Shown here: one piece after another, positions 34,001 to 42,455 of the stretch
Layout: every line of letters begins with the position of its first letter
How positions within the stretch are numbered: position 1 is the stretch's first letter
NCBI RefSeq assembly: GCF_000633935.1
Contig: NZ_KK214998.1
Span: forward strand, 1,708,397-1,772,396
Direction of reading: 5' to 3'
Origin: Ectothiorhodospira haloalkaliphila ATCC 51935
GTDB taxonomy: Bacteria > Pseudomonadota > Gammaproteobacteria > Ectothiorhodospirales > Ectothiorhodospiraceae
DNA length: 64,000 bases
The notes under the pieces: model-generated
What the model was told of the DNA's origin: nothing
What the model saw: the letters and a program-made list of their open reading frames with translations, nothing else
The model's database searches: none
Position numbers and translations under genes: made by a program

Positions 34001-34840
34001 CATGGGGTCGAACTGCCGCACCGCCGGCACGCCCTCGAAGAACACGTTGCCTGAGCTGCCCACGAACTCCGCGTAACCCCGCCGGGTACGGGAGCGCACG
34101 CCGCCACAGTTGCCGGGCTCGTCACCCCGGCTGCGGGCGAATCGGGACTGGTGATGGCACACCGCATGACCGTTGACGAATACGCTGCCGGCGGTGCCTG
34201 TGGCATCCCGGCTTTCCGCCACATTGGTGTAAGGGATGGGCTTGCAGCGCTTGCCGATCCTGGTCAGGCACACATCGATGCTGGTGAGCAGGCCCTGGGA
34301 GCCGGCATGCACGGCGCTGCGGCCGTTGATGGCGATGTTGCCGCCGGCGCCGGACGTTGCCGGGGTAGCGCTGTCCTCCTGGGTGGCCAGCGGTTGGCGG
34401 TGGACGGAACCGATCTCCATGCCCAGTCGATGTTCGATGGCATGGGCCACCGTGTCCCGTTCGCGAGGGCTCAGGGAGCTGACCGGGCGCTCCGCCTCCA
34501 GACCCGTGTCCGGGCAGTGGGATGGGCGAGCAGGGTGCGAGGGTGGCAATTGCCAGTCGGGGTCAACGCGCCGGTACAGGCTGGCGATGCTGAGGTGGCG
34601 TGTTTCGGCTCGCCCTAGCCAGTCTCTCAGGGCGCGACGCCCGTGTTCCAGTGAAGGGAAGACCGGCACGCCCTGGGCAATGCCGATGGCTCCGTGATCC
34701 TGGGCCACCGGGCCCAGGCCAAGCAGGCCAGGATTATGGGTGCGCCAGGAGAGGCTGCCGCCCCGATGGATGGTGACCGTGTCGGAGTCGTCAAAGAAAT
34801 GCACTTCCGTGTCGGACAGACCGCTGGCTGAACGATACAT
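31004..34840 (-). CDS. PAAR-like (DUF4150) T6SS-type effector with hydrophobic C-terminal toxin region
   Basis: About 1278 residues. The N-terminus (NPGLLGLGPVAQDHGAIGIA, then GRRALRDWLGRA) resembles the lead segment of some T6SS cargo. A PAAR-like domain lies at about 163-296 (SGAGGNIAINGRSAVHAGSQ, GSVFVNGHAVCHHQSRFA, GNVFFEGVPAVR). A long middle part with helical stretches follows. The C-terminal third has several membrane segments (VAMGSVLGTLMILNLSIALQ near 910; GGMLILTSGLLGIFSL and ILLGNLILSTAGWTL near 1045-1075), as in VasX-like pore-forming effectors. The 3' half is visibly AT-richer. ATG 34840 has AGGGAAG upstream. No T6SS structural gene is nearby. Confidence 0.75.
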   Translation of the reverse strand: MYRSASGLSDTEVHFFDDSDTVTIHRGGSLSWRTHNPGLLGLGPVAQDHGAIGIAQGVPVFPSLEHGRRALRDWLGRAETRHLSIASLYRRVDPDWQLPPSHPARPSHCPDTGLEAERPVSSLSPRERDTVAHAIEHRLGMEIGSVHRQPLATQEDSATPATSGAGGNIAINGRSAVHAGSQGLLTSIDVCLTRIGKRCKPIPYTNVAESRDATGTAGSVFVNGHAVCHHQSRFARSRGDEPGNCGGVRSRTRRGYAEFVGSSGNVFFEGVPAVRQFDPMVSNCRNTPPASLMQPGCRQAQELNPAVFNEPPPLQQTHGLRLEVDLDRALGRGLEVTAHPRDGSDDAVGAYPRPVNNRRDAHTLLFTGLPAQTVDLMLPLHDPHQGMYHVPLARDVSVRPRDADNDPTLEAHRHEHQLVAVALRRPLDLRGIEHDVIRPGCRAYVFRNGHLWRELEAGPEGSWLEVNLEIWQGKDDRPAQCPLGARLLFPHRIDGKAFDYHLALSEPQWTWARIEGFGGLAPDDPRRAPRPSSGGQDVTLIRYSGSLDTRCIPLNLGREAVRMGRLGRAGEPGGRPRPLLASQPEPAEALELRDVNGLITALLPDPLQQARDLRQSMDACLEDLAEAEQSAIDGERALGTLIQRLIEVQPDLQRQVDVPRMNRTLNAWDQKVKEAASRFQSLNRDLLSLLQSPRYAHALEDYTESPCPDDRVFGLLQWIHCIRDLDSETSLPYLRCFLDPETNTLPILGNDDPETRQTLIDWSTGTQWLDTTEPRMRPLLEMDRLELVTFASDALNRLIDALAEAATAGESEYTTKTLQGVARLSQRVADVELEITHIPLSAYLSSTFWEASSDTYRYHPPATAQAYENTKKVLVPTLMPPSAKTLGDLSLLIREDHTYRVAMGSVLGTLMILNLSIALQKSEDLFQNENIATAISAGSNLAAFLFSELEFWTDQKYTNISHRTRDNKNTNNRPILTHRSLGVQKNILAHRETGAAQASRTKQEYLRSLTRLASRIASGADIYLGGAYIYSGITDNSLERSFGGMLILTSGLLGIFSLTMPKVILLGNLILSTAGWTLTSSSRLSPLEKATSLSHYGVAKNIKNQHDTHIQELREESKKILRIISEPDIQITTYRIDTPFHERNPQLNSRNQSPKAPPNPAHSAIIGIRIEPGLLSPAHSTLEIDIEFKKTGLKCNTQNILIQEKTNNGKLTKVQGYIEVDSKHLLRGFTCTVIFNANPGNQDLQIDRKISWPGRDARNDLMKAQEAYRLRALGMSKL

Positions 34841-35022
34841 GGCATGGCTTCCCTGCGCATGGACATACCCGGAATCATCGCTCGGCCCCTTCCCGAGTTC
34901 AAGCCTGAAGGTCGGAACCACCCCACAAAAGGGGGATCAAATCCATACAGATATGTGTCGCTTTTGTTAGTCTGTGGGCCGGTCGGGCCCTGGCCGCCCT
35001 TTCTGCCCAAGGAGTTTTCGTG

Positions 35023-35484
35023 ATGACTTCCCTTAAACGCTTTGCCACTGCAATCTGCGCGGCGGCTTTCATCGGTCTTGCCGGCTGTGCCACCGGCCCC
35101 ACCCAGGAGCAGACCGGAGCCGTGGTGGGCGGGGCCCTGGGCGGTGTGCTGGGCAGCCAGATCGGCGGCGGCACCGGGCGCACGGCGGCCATCATTGCCG
35201 GCACGCTGGCCGGGGCGGCCATCGGCGGTTCCATTGGTCGCACCATGGATGAAGTGGATCGGGCCCGGCTGTCCAATACCCTGGAGCGCCAGCCGGACAA
35301 CCGCTCCACGTCCTGGCAAAATCCCAATACCGGTCATAGCTTTCAGGCCACGCCCACCAATACATTCCAGAGTGGTGGCCGTGATTGCCGTGAATACACG
35401 GTCATCGGCAATATCGACGGCTCCCAGGAGCGCATCACCGGTACCGCCTGTCGGGACGCCCAGGGTCGCTGGATCAACCAGTAA
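35023..35484 (+). CDS. Glycine-zipper outer-membrane lipoprotein (17-kDa antigen type)
   Basis: A 153-residue lipoprotein. Signal peptide with lipobox: CAAAFIGLAGCATGP, Cys being the acylation site. It is followed by a glycine-zipper segment (GAVVGGALGGVLGSQIGGGT, AGTLAGAAIGGSIGRTMDEV) and the C-terminal REYTVIGNIDGSQERITGTA of the Rickettsia 17-kDa surface antigen family. AAGGAG precedes GTG 35020 and ATG 35023; either may be used. Probably an envelope-integrity lipoprotein; its partner is unknown. Confidence 0.88.
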   Translation: MTSLKRFATAICAAAFIGLAGCATGPTQEQTGAVVGGALGGVLGSQIGGGTGRTAAIIAGTLAGAAIGGSIGRTMDEVDRARLSNTLERQPDNRSTSWQNPNTGHSFQATPTNTFQSGGRDCREYTVIGNIDGSQERITGTACRDAQGRWINQ

Positions 35485-35527
35485 CACCTATTCCCATCGG
35501 CACAGCCCTTCCCTCTGAGGTCCCTGG

Positions 35528-35950
35528 ATGTTTGCCAACCAGAATCGCGATCAGTTGCGCGCCATGTATTGCCAGGCTTGGCGCAAGCACCAGGCCGGGG
35601 AGCCCCTGGAGCCCCTGGAACGCCAGATTGCCCAACTGGTGCAGGAGCACCCCGAGTATCACGCCCAGGTCCAGGACGCGGAGGCCGCCAAGGCCGCCGA
35701 GTTCACGGTGGAGCAAGGTGTCACCAATCCGTTCCTGCACATGGGCATGCACCTGGCCATCCGGGATCAGGTGGCTATGGATCGTCCGACGGGCATCGCC
35801 AAGGCCTATCAGGGCTTGGTGCGTCGCCTGGGTGCCCATGAGGCAGAACACGCCATGATGGAATGTCTTGGCACGGCCCTCTGGGAGGCTCAGCGCTTTG
35901 GTCGTCCACCAGATGAGGCGGCCTATCTGGAGTGTGTGCGCAAGCTGTAG
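35528..35950 (+). CDS. DUF1841 family protein
   Basis: A 140-residue protein: MFANQNRDQLRAMYCQAWRK, HPEYHAQVQD and the family signature NPFLHMGMHLAIRDQVAMDR. His-rich motifs (HMGMH, HEAEHAMMECL) could bind metal, but no function is established. It follows the lipoprotein gene after 43 bases and may share its transcript. GAGGTCCCTGG precedes the ATG. Confidence 0.88.
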   Translation: MFANQNRDQLRAMYCQAWRKHQAGEPLEPLERQIAQLVQEHPEYHAQVQDAEAAKAAEFTVEQGVTNPFLHMGMHLAIRDQVAMDRPTGIAKAYQGLVRRLGAHEAEHAMMECLGTALWEAQRFGRPPDEAAYLECVRKL

Positions 35951-36004
35951 GCCCGGCCCCTTGTCCCCACCCCTTCCTGTGTCTGCCTGTGAGATCCCCC
36001 TCTG

Positions 36005-36234
36005 GGAGTGGCCCTCGGCCGCGAATGGCCTTTCGAAAAAGACTCCGATGTGTCCGGGCCTCGGGGGGAGCGGGTTCCTGTAAGCGGGCTTCAGCCGCAG
36101 GAAGCGGCTGCAGAGCCTACATGGATGTATTCACGGCGTCCCGCTGGAAGGAACCCGGTCCCCCCGAGGTCCACTCCGATCTCAGGCCGGGGCGGCGGCC
36201 GAAGACTCAGCCATTCGCGGCCGAGGGCCGCTCC
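36005..36234. repeat. REP/BIME-like cluster of nested inverted repeats
   Basis: A 20-bp arm at 36010-36029 has its exact reverse complement at 36210-36229 (25 bp with one mismatch if extended). Inside, 36059-36078 pairs with 36149-36168 with one mismatch. The arms carry the CGGCCGCGAA core of REP elements known in Pseudomonas and Xanthomonas relatives. The 450-bp gap 35951-36400 has no gene other than this; no REP transposase is in the window. Confidence 0.72.
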
Positions 36235-36337
36235 CACCTCCCACTCCCCAGTCCCAGTCCCTCCCATCAGCCCGTTGCGAACCCGCAATAAGTGTCACCA
36301 CATCCCGCCCCGAAACCGCCTTTTGTCCTTTAATTGC

Positions 36338-36396
36338 TTGACCCCACAGTTTGTGCAGGGTACTTTTTGTCATCAATTGTTCACTGCACAAAAAGT
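36338..36396 (+). promoter_or_regulatory. Sigma70-like promoter with overlapping inverted repeats before rnfB
   Basis: TTGACC (36338-36343), a 17-base spacer and TACTTT (36361-36366) form a plausible promoter. Two perfect 9-bp inverted repeats overlap it and share a right arm: TTTGTGCAG 36350-36358 with CTGCACAAA 36384-36392, and ACTTTTTGT 36362-36370 with ACAAAAAGT 36388-36396. This suggests operator control of the rnf operon. The regulator is not identified. Confidence 0.45.
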
Positions 36397-36425
36397 GAGT
36401 GATCCCATCGGGTACCGGATTGATC

Positions 36426-37319
36426 GTGACTTCCTCAACCTTACAAATCGCACTGGCAAGTGGTTTCATGGCGTCCCTGGGCGTGTTGCTGGCCGGTATT
36501 CTGGCCATCGCCAACCGTCGCCTGTACGTCTTTGAAGACCCGCGCATCGACGAGATTGAAGACATGCTGCCGCGCGCCAACTGCGGTGCATGTGGCGAGG
36601 CCGGCTGCCGTTCGTTTGCCGAGGCGCTGGTGCAGCGCCGTATCGATCCTGCTCGATGCACCCCGAATGCCGAGGAAATGAACCAGAAAATCGCCGATTT
36701 TCTGGGTGTGGAGATGGGCGATCAGGAGCGTAACATCGCCCGTCTGGCCTGCGCGGGCGGTTCCCACGTGGCGGCCACCCGCGCCCGCTACCAGGGCCTC
36801 AAGTCCTGCCGCGCCGCCGCCATCGTGGCTGGCGGCGGCAAGGGCTGCAGCTGGGGTTGCCTGGGTCTGGGCGACTGCGAGGCCGTGTGCGATTTCGACG
36901 CCATCCACCTGAACCGGCATGGCCTGCCCATCGTGGATGTCGACAAATGCACCGGTTGCAATGATTGCGTCGACATCTGCCCCAAGAATCTGTTCAGCCT
37001 TCAACCCGAAAGCCATCGCCTGTGGGTCAACTGCCTCAACCAGGACCCCCAGGACGAAGCCATGGCCCATTGTCAGGTGGTGTGCACCGCCTGTGGCCGC
37101 TGCGCCATCGATGCCCCCGAGGGGCTGATCCGCATGGAGCAGAACCTGGCCGTGATCGACTACACCAAAAACGCCCTGGCCTCCCCCGTGGCCATCCAGC
37201 GCTGCCCCACCGGTGCCATCGTATGGCTGGAAGGGGCCGAGCCCCGCAAGGGGTCGGGCGCCCGCAAGGTTACCCGCAAGGAGCCCCTGCCACGCATGGA
37301 GCCCCTGCCCCGCGTATAA
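36426..37319 (+). CDS. rnfB: RnfB, ferredoxin-type subunit of the Rnf complex
   Basis: A 297-residue RnfB. An N-terminal membrane anchor (IALASGFMASLGVLLAGILA) precedes the RnfB-specific Fe-S domain NCGACGEAGCRSFAEAL (then C at DPARC), a Cys-rich segment (GGGKGCSWGCLGLGDCEAVC) and two ferredoxin clusters (CTGCNDCVDICPKNLF; CQVVCTACGRCAIDAPEG). RnfB accepts electrons from ferredoxin. The start is uncertain: GTG 36426 gives the usual N-terminus, while GTG 36399 would add nine residues. The Lys/Pro-rich tail (KEPLPRMEPLPRV) is not part of the fold. It heads the operon, 125 bases before the PFOR. Confidence 0.9.
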   Translation: MTSSTLQIALASGFMASLGVLLAGILAIANRRLYVFEDPRIDEIEDMLPRANCGACGEAGCRSFAEALVQRRIDPARCTPNAEEMNQKIADFLGVEMGDQERNIARLACAGGSHVAATRARYQGLKSCRAAAIVAGGGKGCSWGCLGLGDCEAVCDFDAIHLNRHGLPIVDVDKCTGCNDCVDICPKNLFSLQPESHRLWVNCLNQDPQDEAMAHCQVVCTACGRCAIDAPEGLIRMEQNLAVIDYTKNALASPVAIQRCPTGAIVWLEGAEPRKGSGARKVTRKEPLPRMEPLPRV

Positions 37320-37443
37320 GGCGGCGCAGAACGGAGCTCCGCCGGTCGATTCGAGACGACCGGCCCTTTGGCATTCCCCGCACGGAACGGCGAAGACACC
37401 GAATTACAAAACGTAACGGCCCCAGGCCGGCAGGAGAGCGACC

Positions 37444-40400
37444 ATGATCTTCAAGCGCAAGCCATCGCAGGATTTCAAATACACGGGTACCCGGGCGGCC
37501 ATGGATGGCAACACGGCGGTGATCCACTGTGAGCGGGAGTCCTCGGACGCCGCCGGTGCTTACCCTATCACCCCTTCCACCCAGATGGGGGAGATGTGGG
37601 CGGAAGAGGTCTCCAAGGGCCATGTGAACATCTCCGACCGTTCCCTGGTGTTCATCGAGCCGGAATCCGAGCACGCTGCTGCCGCCGTCACCGCCGGCCT
37701 GGCCATGACCGGCATGCGCGCCATCAATTTCTCCTCGGCCCAGGGCGTGGCGTTCATGCACGAATCCCTGTACGCCGCCGCCGGCAAGCGCCTGCCCTAC
37801 ATCCTCAATGTCGGCTGCCGCGCCATTACCAAGGCCGCACTGAACGTGCACGCCTCCCACGATGACTACCACTGCGTGGATGACACCGGCTTCTTCCAGG
37901 TCTTCGCCAAGAATGCCCAGGAAGCCGCGGACCTGAACATCATTTCCCATAAGGTGGCCGAGCTGGCCCTGAACCCCGGCATCGTGGGTCAGGACGGCTT
38001 CCTCACCACTCACCTGATCGAATCCATGAAGGTGCCGGAGCGGGAACTGATTGCCGAGTTCCTGGGCCGCCCCGACGACATGATCGACTGCCCCACGCCC
38101 GCGCAGCGCATGATCTACGGCGAAAAGCGTCGCCGCATTCCTGCCACCTGGGACGTGGACAACCCCATGGTTTCCGGTGCCCTGCAAAACCAGGATTCCT
38201 ACATGCAGCAGGTGGCGGCTCAGCGCCCCTACTTCTACGATCACGTGGCCGAGCTGACCGATCAGTGCATGGAAGAGTTCTACCAGCTCACCGGCCGTCG
38301 CTATAACCGCGCTCAGGGCTATCGCACCGACGACGCCGACTACCTGATCGTGGGGCAGGGCAGCATGGTGGCCACCGCCGAGGCTGTGGCCGACTATCTG
38401 CGTGAAACCCGTGGCATCAAGCTCGGCGTGGTGAACATCACCATGTTCCGTCCCTTCCCCGGTGCGCTGCTGGCTGACCTGCTCAAGGGTCGCAAGGGCG
38501 TGGCCGTGCTGGAGCGGACCGATCAGCCCCTGGCGGAAGACCTGCCCCTGATGCGCGAGACCCGCTCCGCCGTGAGCAAGGCCATCGAAAATGGCGTGGC
38601 GGGCAAGGTGATGCCTTACGCCGAGTATCCGTCCTACCGCAGCAGCGACATCCCGCGTATGTACTCCGGTGCCTATGGCCTGGGGTCCCGCGACCTGCAG
38701 CCCGAGGGTCTGATCGCCGCCGTGGAAAACATGCTGCCCAACGGCAGCCAGCGCACCTTCTTCTACCTGTCGGTGGACTTCATCCGCGACAAGGCGGCCA
38801 GCCCGAAGCAGGAACTGCACCAGCAGGCCGTGGAAGAGGCCTATCCCAAGGTGCGCCAGCTGGCCCTGCGCGGCTCCGAAAACCCGAGCCTGATGCCCGA
38901 CGAGGCCATTGCAGTGCGCCTGCACTCCGTGGGCGGCTGGGGGGCCATGACCACCGGCAAGAACCTGGCCATGACCCTGTTCGACCTGCTGGACTTCCAC
39001 ATCAAGGCCAACCCCAAGTACGGTTCCGAGAAGAAGGGGCAGCCCACCACCTATTATCTGGCTGCTGCGCCCGAACCCATCCGTGTGAGCAATGAGCTCA
39101 AGACCGTGGACGTGGTGCTCTCGCCGGACCCGAATGTGTTCGACCACTCCGATCCGCTGGCCGGCCTGGTCAAGGGCGGTGCGTTCATCATCCAGTCCAG
39201 CCTGGAGAGCCAGGAAGCCGTTTGGCAGAGCTTCCCGCCCGCCGCCCAGCGCTATGTGATCGAGAACGAGATCCGCGTCTTCTACGTGGATGCCTTCAAG
39301 ATCGCCCGTGACGAGGCCTCCAACGCCGACCTGCAGTTCCGCATGCAGGGCATCGCCTTCCAGGGCGCCTTCTTCGCCGCCTCTCCGGTGATGAAGCGTC
39401 GTGGTCTGACCGAAGAAACCCTGTTCAAGGCCATTGAAGAGCAGCTGCAGGACAAGTTCGGCGGCAAGGGTGCCCGCGTGGTGCAGGACAACCTGCGCGT
39501 GGTACGTCGCGGCTTCGAAGAACTCACCGAAGTCACCGACAAGGTGGTCACCCAGGGCGCCATCGCCTCCGACCAGATTCGCGTGCCGGATATGCCGGTG
39601 ATGCTCAAGCGCATGCCCCAGTCCTCCATGGCCAGTTCCGATATCCATCGTTTCTGGGAGCAGACCGGCAGCTTCTATGTGTCCGGTCAGGGCAACGACA
39701 ACCTGGCAGACCCCTTCATCGCCCAGTCCATGATCCCGGCATCCACCGGCATCTACCGGGATATGACCCAGATCCGTTTCGATTACCCGGAATGGAAGCC
39801 CGAGAAGTGCACTGCCTGCGGCGACTGCTACACCGTGTGCCCGGACAGCGCCATCCCCGGCCTGACCAACACCATCGGTGAGGTGTTCGACACCGCCGTG
39901 CGTCGCATCGAGATCGGTGGCAAGCCCACCCGTCACCTGCGCCGCGCCGTGCGGGATCTGGAAAAGCGCCTGCGCAATGCCCTGACCCAGGCCGGCGACG
40001 GCGCCGATGTGCGCGCCGAACTGGACTTTGCCATCACCCATCTGCTGGCAGAAACCGAGTTGGCTGGTGATGACAAGGTCAAGCTGGAAGAAGAGCTGGG
40101 CTGGCTGAAGAATTCCATTGGTGACTTCCAGTTTGCCGTGACCAAGCCCTATTTCGGCGCCCTGGAAAAACGCGCCAAGGGCAGCGGCGGCCTGTTCTCC
40201 CTGACCCTCAACCCCTACACCTGCAAGGGCTGCATGGAATGTGTGGAAATCTGTGAGGAAGACGCCCTGGTGGTGACTCCCCAGACCCCGGAAAGCGTGG
40301 ACACCATGCGTCGCAACTGGGACTTCTGGATGGATCTGCCCACCACCCGCCCGGACTTCATCCGCATTGAGGATCTGGACGAAGGGATCGGCGCTCTGGA

Positions 40401-42453
40401 GACCCTGTTGCTGGACAAGAAGGCCTACGGCTCCATGAACTGCGGCGATTCCGCCTGCCTGGGTTGCGGTGAAAAGACCACCGTGCACCTGTTCACCGCC
40501 ACCGTCACGGCCCTGATGCAGCCGCGCGTGAAGGCGCAGGTCAAGAAGCTGGATGATCTCATCGAGCGTCTGGAACAGCATGTGCGCCTCAAGCTGGCCG
40601 AAGGCATGGATCTGTCCAACGTGCAGGCCGTGAATCAGGTGATCGGTGAGCATGCCGACAAGGATCTGACCCTGGCCCGCCTGTCCACCGCCCTGGATGC
40701 CGGCGGCGGTCACACCCTGGATCCGGACTGGCTGCAGTGGACCAGCGGCGTGCTGGCCAAGCTCAAGGACCTGCGCTGGCGCTATCTGGAAGGCCCCTCC
40801 GGTCGCGGTCGCACCGAGATGGGCGTGATCAACGCCACTGGCTGTACCTCCGTGTGGGGTTCCACCTTCCCCTACAGCCCCTATCCGTTCCCCTGGGCCA
40901 GCCACCTGTTCCAGGATACCCCGTCCATGGCCATGGGTATCTTCGAAGGCCACATGGCCAAGATGGCCGAGGGCTTCAAGGCGATTCGCCAGGCCGAGCT
41001 GGAACTGGCCGGCAAGTATGACCCGCTGGAGCACGAGCCCTTCTTCTCCCAGTTCAACTGGGAGCAGTTCAGCGATGAGGAATTCCACCTCTGCCCGCCG
41101 GTGGTGGGTATCGGTGGCGACGGTGCCATGTACGACATCGGCTTCCAGAACCTGTCCCGTGCCCTGATGTCCGGCATGCCCATCAAGGTGCTGGTGCTGG
41201 ATACCCAGGTGTACTCCAACACCGGTGGCCAGGCTTGCACCTCCGGCTTCATCAGCCAGGTGTCCGACATGGCCCCCTATGGCAAGGCCTGGAAGGGTAA
41301 GGAGGAAACCCGTAAGGAGATCAGCCTGATCGGCATGGCCCATCGCACCAGCTATGTGATGCAGGGCGCCATCTCCAACGTGACCCACCTGCTGGAGAGT
41401 TTCATCGAGGGCCTGAACAGCCGTCGTCCGGCCATGTTCAACGTGTATGCCGTGTGCCCGCCGGAACATGGCGTGGGTGACGATGTGGCCTTCGCCCAGT
41501 CCAAGCTGGCGGTGGAGTCCCGCGCCTATCCGTTGTTCCGTTACAACCCGGATCGCGGCGTGACCTTCCGTGAGTGCTCCGATCTGGAAGGCAACCCGGC
41601 GATGGATGCCGACTGGCCCACCTACACCCTGAAGTATCAGGATGAGAACGGCGAAGAGGGCACCCTGGAATTGCCCATGACCTTTGCCGACTTCGCCCTG
41701 ACCGAAGGCCGCTTCCGGAAGCACTTCCGCAAGGCCCCGCAGGACACGTGGAACGACGATATGCTGCCGCTGCACGAGTTCCTGGACATGAGCGAAGACG
41801 AGCGGGAAGGACGTTTCCCCTACATCTGGACCGTGGATGACAAGAATCGTCTGGGCCGGGTGCTGGTCTCCGAGGAACTGGTGCGTTCCGCTGAAGAGCG
41901 CCGCGACTTCTGGAAGCAGCTCAAGGGCCTGTTGGGTCTGGACCACGACGTGGTGGATGCCGACGCCGTGGCCGCGCAGACCCGCACCGACATGGCGCAG
42001 CGCCTGAGTGCCGCCCTGTTGTCCCTGGCCAGCGGTGAAGGCAATGGGCAGCTGGCCGCTGCGCTGGAAGGGTCCGCTGCGCCGGCCCCTGCCCAGGCAC
42101 CGGCTCTGGCGCCCGCAGGGGCGGCTCCGGCCTCGACCCAGGCAGTGTCCCAGGGTGCGGCCAATCCGGCCAACGACGGCGGGAACGGTGCGACGGCCTG
42201 GGAATATGAGCCGGTGTGGGTGGAAACCAACGAGTGCACCGCTTGTGATGAGTGTCTGGAGATCGCCCCCGGGGTGTTCGCCTATGACGACAACAAGCAG
42301 GCTGTGGTGGTGAACCCCAAGGGGGGTTCCTATAAGGACATCGTCCGCGCCGCCGAGAAATGTGCCGCCCTGGCGGTGCATCCCGGTACCCCGGCCAATG
42401 CCCAGGAACCGGACGCTGAAAAGCTGATGAAGCGCGCCGCGAAGTTCAACTGA
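37444..42453 (+). CDS. nifJ: Giant pyruvate:ferredoxin oxidoreductase fused to a C-terminal ferredoxin
   Basis: 1669 residues, against about 1170-1200 for ordinary PFOR. It interconverts pyruvate plus CoA with acetyl-CoA, CO2 and reduced ferredoxin. Visible parts: GAYPITPSTQMGEMWAEEV; gamma domain RLHSVGGWGAMTTGKNLA; two Fe-S clusters (CTACGDCYTVCP from residue 789, CKGCMECVEIC from 927, with a long spacer); TPP domain (ACLGCGEK near 1007, NATGCTSVWGSTFPY at 1130, GIGGDGAMYDIGFQNL near 1224). About 120 extra, mostly helical residues split GCGEK from NATGC. After an Ala/Pro linker (about 1540-1580) a ferredoxin domain begins (ECTACDECLEIAPGVF, 1597). AGGAGAG precedes ATG 37444. Confidence 0.9.
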   Translation: MIFKRKPSQDFKYTGTRAAMDGNTAVIHCERESSDAAGAYPITPSTQMGEMWAEEVSKGHVNISDRSLVFIEPESEHAAAAVTAGLAMTGMRAINFSSAQGVAFMHESLYAAAGKRLPYILNVGCRAITKAALNVHASHDDYHCVDDTGFFQVFAKNAQEAADLNIISHKVAELALNPGIVGQDGFLTTHLIESMKVPERELIAEFLGRPDDMIDCPTPAQRMIYGEKRRRIPATWDVDNPMVSGALQNQDSYMQQVAAQRPYFYDHVAELTDQCMEEFYQLTGRRYNRAQGYRTDDADYLIVGQGSMVATAEAVADYLRETRGIKLGVVNITMFRPFPGALLADLLKGRKGVAVLERTDQPLAEDLPLMRETRSAVSKAIENGVAGKVMPYAEYPSYRSSDIPRMYSGAYGLGSRDLQPEGLIAAVENMLPNGSQRTFFYLSVDFIRDKAASPKQELHQQAVEEAYPKVRQLALRGSENPSLMPDEAIAVRLHSVGGWGAMTTGKNLAMTLFDLLDFHIKANPKYGSEKKGQPTTYYLAAAPEPIRVSNELKTVDVVLSPDPNVFDHSDPLAGLVKGGAFIIQSSLESQEAVWQSFPPAAQRYVIENEIRVFYVDAFKIARDEASNADLQFRMQGIAFQGAFFAASPVMKRRGLTEETLFKAIEEQLQDKFGGKGARVVQDNLRVVRRGFEELTEVTDKVVTQGAIASDQIRVPDMPVMLKRMPQSSMASSDIHRFWEQTGSFYVSGQGNDNLADPFIAQSMIPASTGIYRDMTQIRFDYPEWKPEKCTACGDCYTVCPDSAIPGLTNTIGEVFDTAVRRIEIGGKPTRHLRRAVRDLEKRLRNALTQAGDGADVRAELDFAITHLLAETELAGDDKVKLEEELGWLKNSIGDFQFAVTKPYFGALEKRAKGSGGLFSLTLNPYTCKGCMECVEICEEDALVVTPQTPESVDTMRRNWDFWMDLPTTRPDFIRIEDLDEGIGALETLLLDKKAYGSMNCGDSACLGCGEKTTVHLFTATVTALMQPRVKAQVKKLDDLIERLEQHVRLKLAEGMDLSNVQAVNQVIGEHADKDLTLARLSTALDAGGGHTLDPDWLQWTSGVLAKLKDLRWRYLEGPSGRGRTEMGVINATGCTSVWGSTFPYSPYPFPWASHLFQDTPSMAMGIFEGHMAKMAEGFKAIRQAELELAGKYDPLEHEPFFSQFNWEQFSDEEFHLCPPVVGIGGDGAMYDIGFQNLSRALMSGMPIKVLVLDTQVYSNTGGQACTSGFISQVSDMAPYGKAWKGKEETRKEISLIGMAHRTSYVMQGAISNVTHLLESFIEGLNSRRPAMFNVYAVCPPEHGVGDDVAFAQSKLAVESRAYPLFRYNPDRGVTFRECSDLEGNPAMDADWPTYTLKYQDENGEEGTLELPMTFADFALTEGRFRKHFRKAPQDTWNDDMLPLHEFLDMSEDEREGRFPYIWTVDDKNRLGRVLVSEELVRSAEERRDFWKQLKGLLGLDHDVVDADAVAAQTRTDMAQRLSAALLSLASGEGNGQLAAALEGSAAPAPAQAPALAPAGAAPASTQAVSQGAANPANDGGNGATAWEYEPVWVETNECTACDECLEIAPGVFAYDDNKQAVVVNPKGGSYKDIVRAAEKCAALAVHPGTPANAQEPDAEKLMKRAAKFN

Positions 42454-42455
42454 TC

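Noticed and set aside
37270-42381. A 1703-codon open frame antisense to the PFOR gene
   Set aside because: It mirrors the codon pattern of the high-GC PFOR gene, has no recognisable domain, and the sense frame has complete family motifs.
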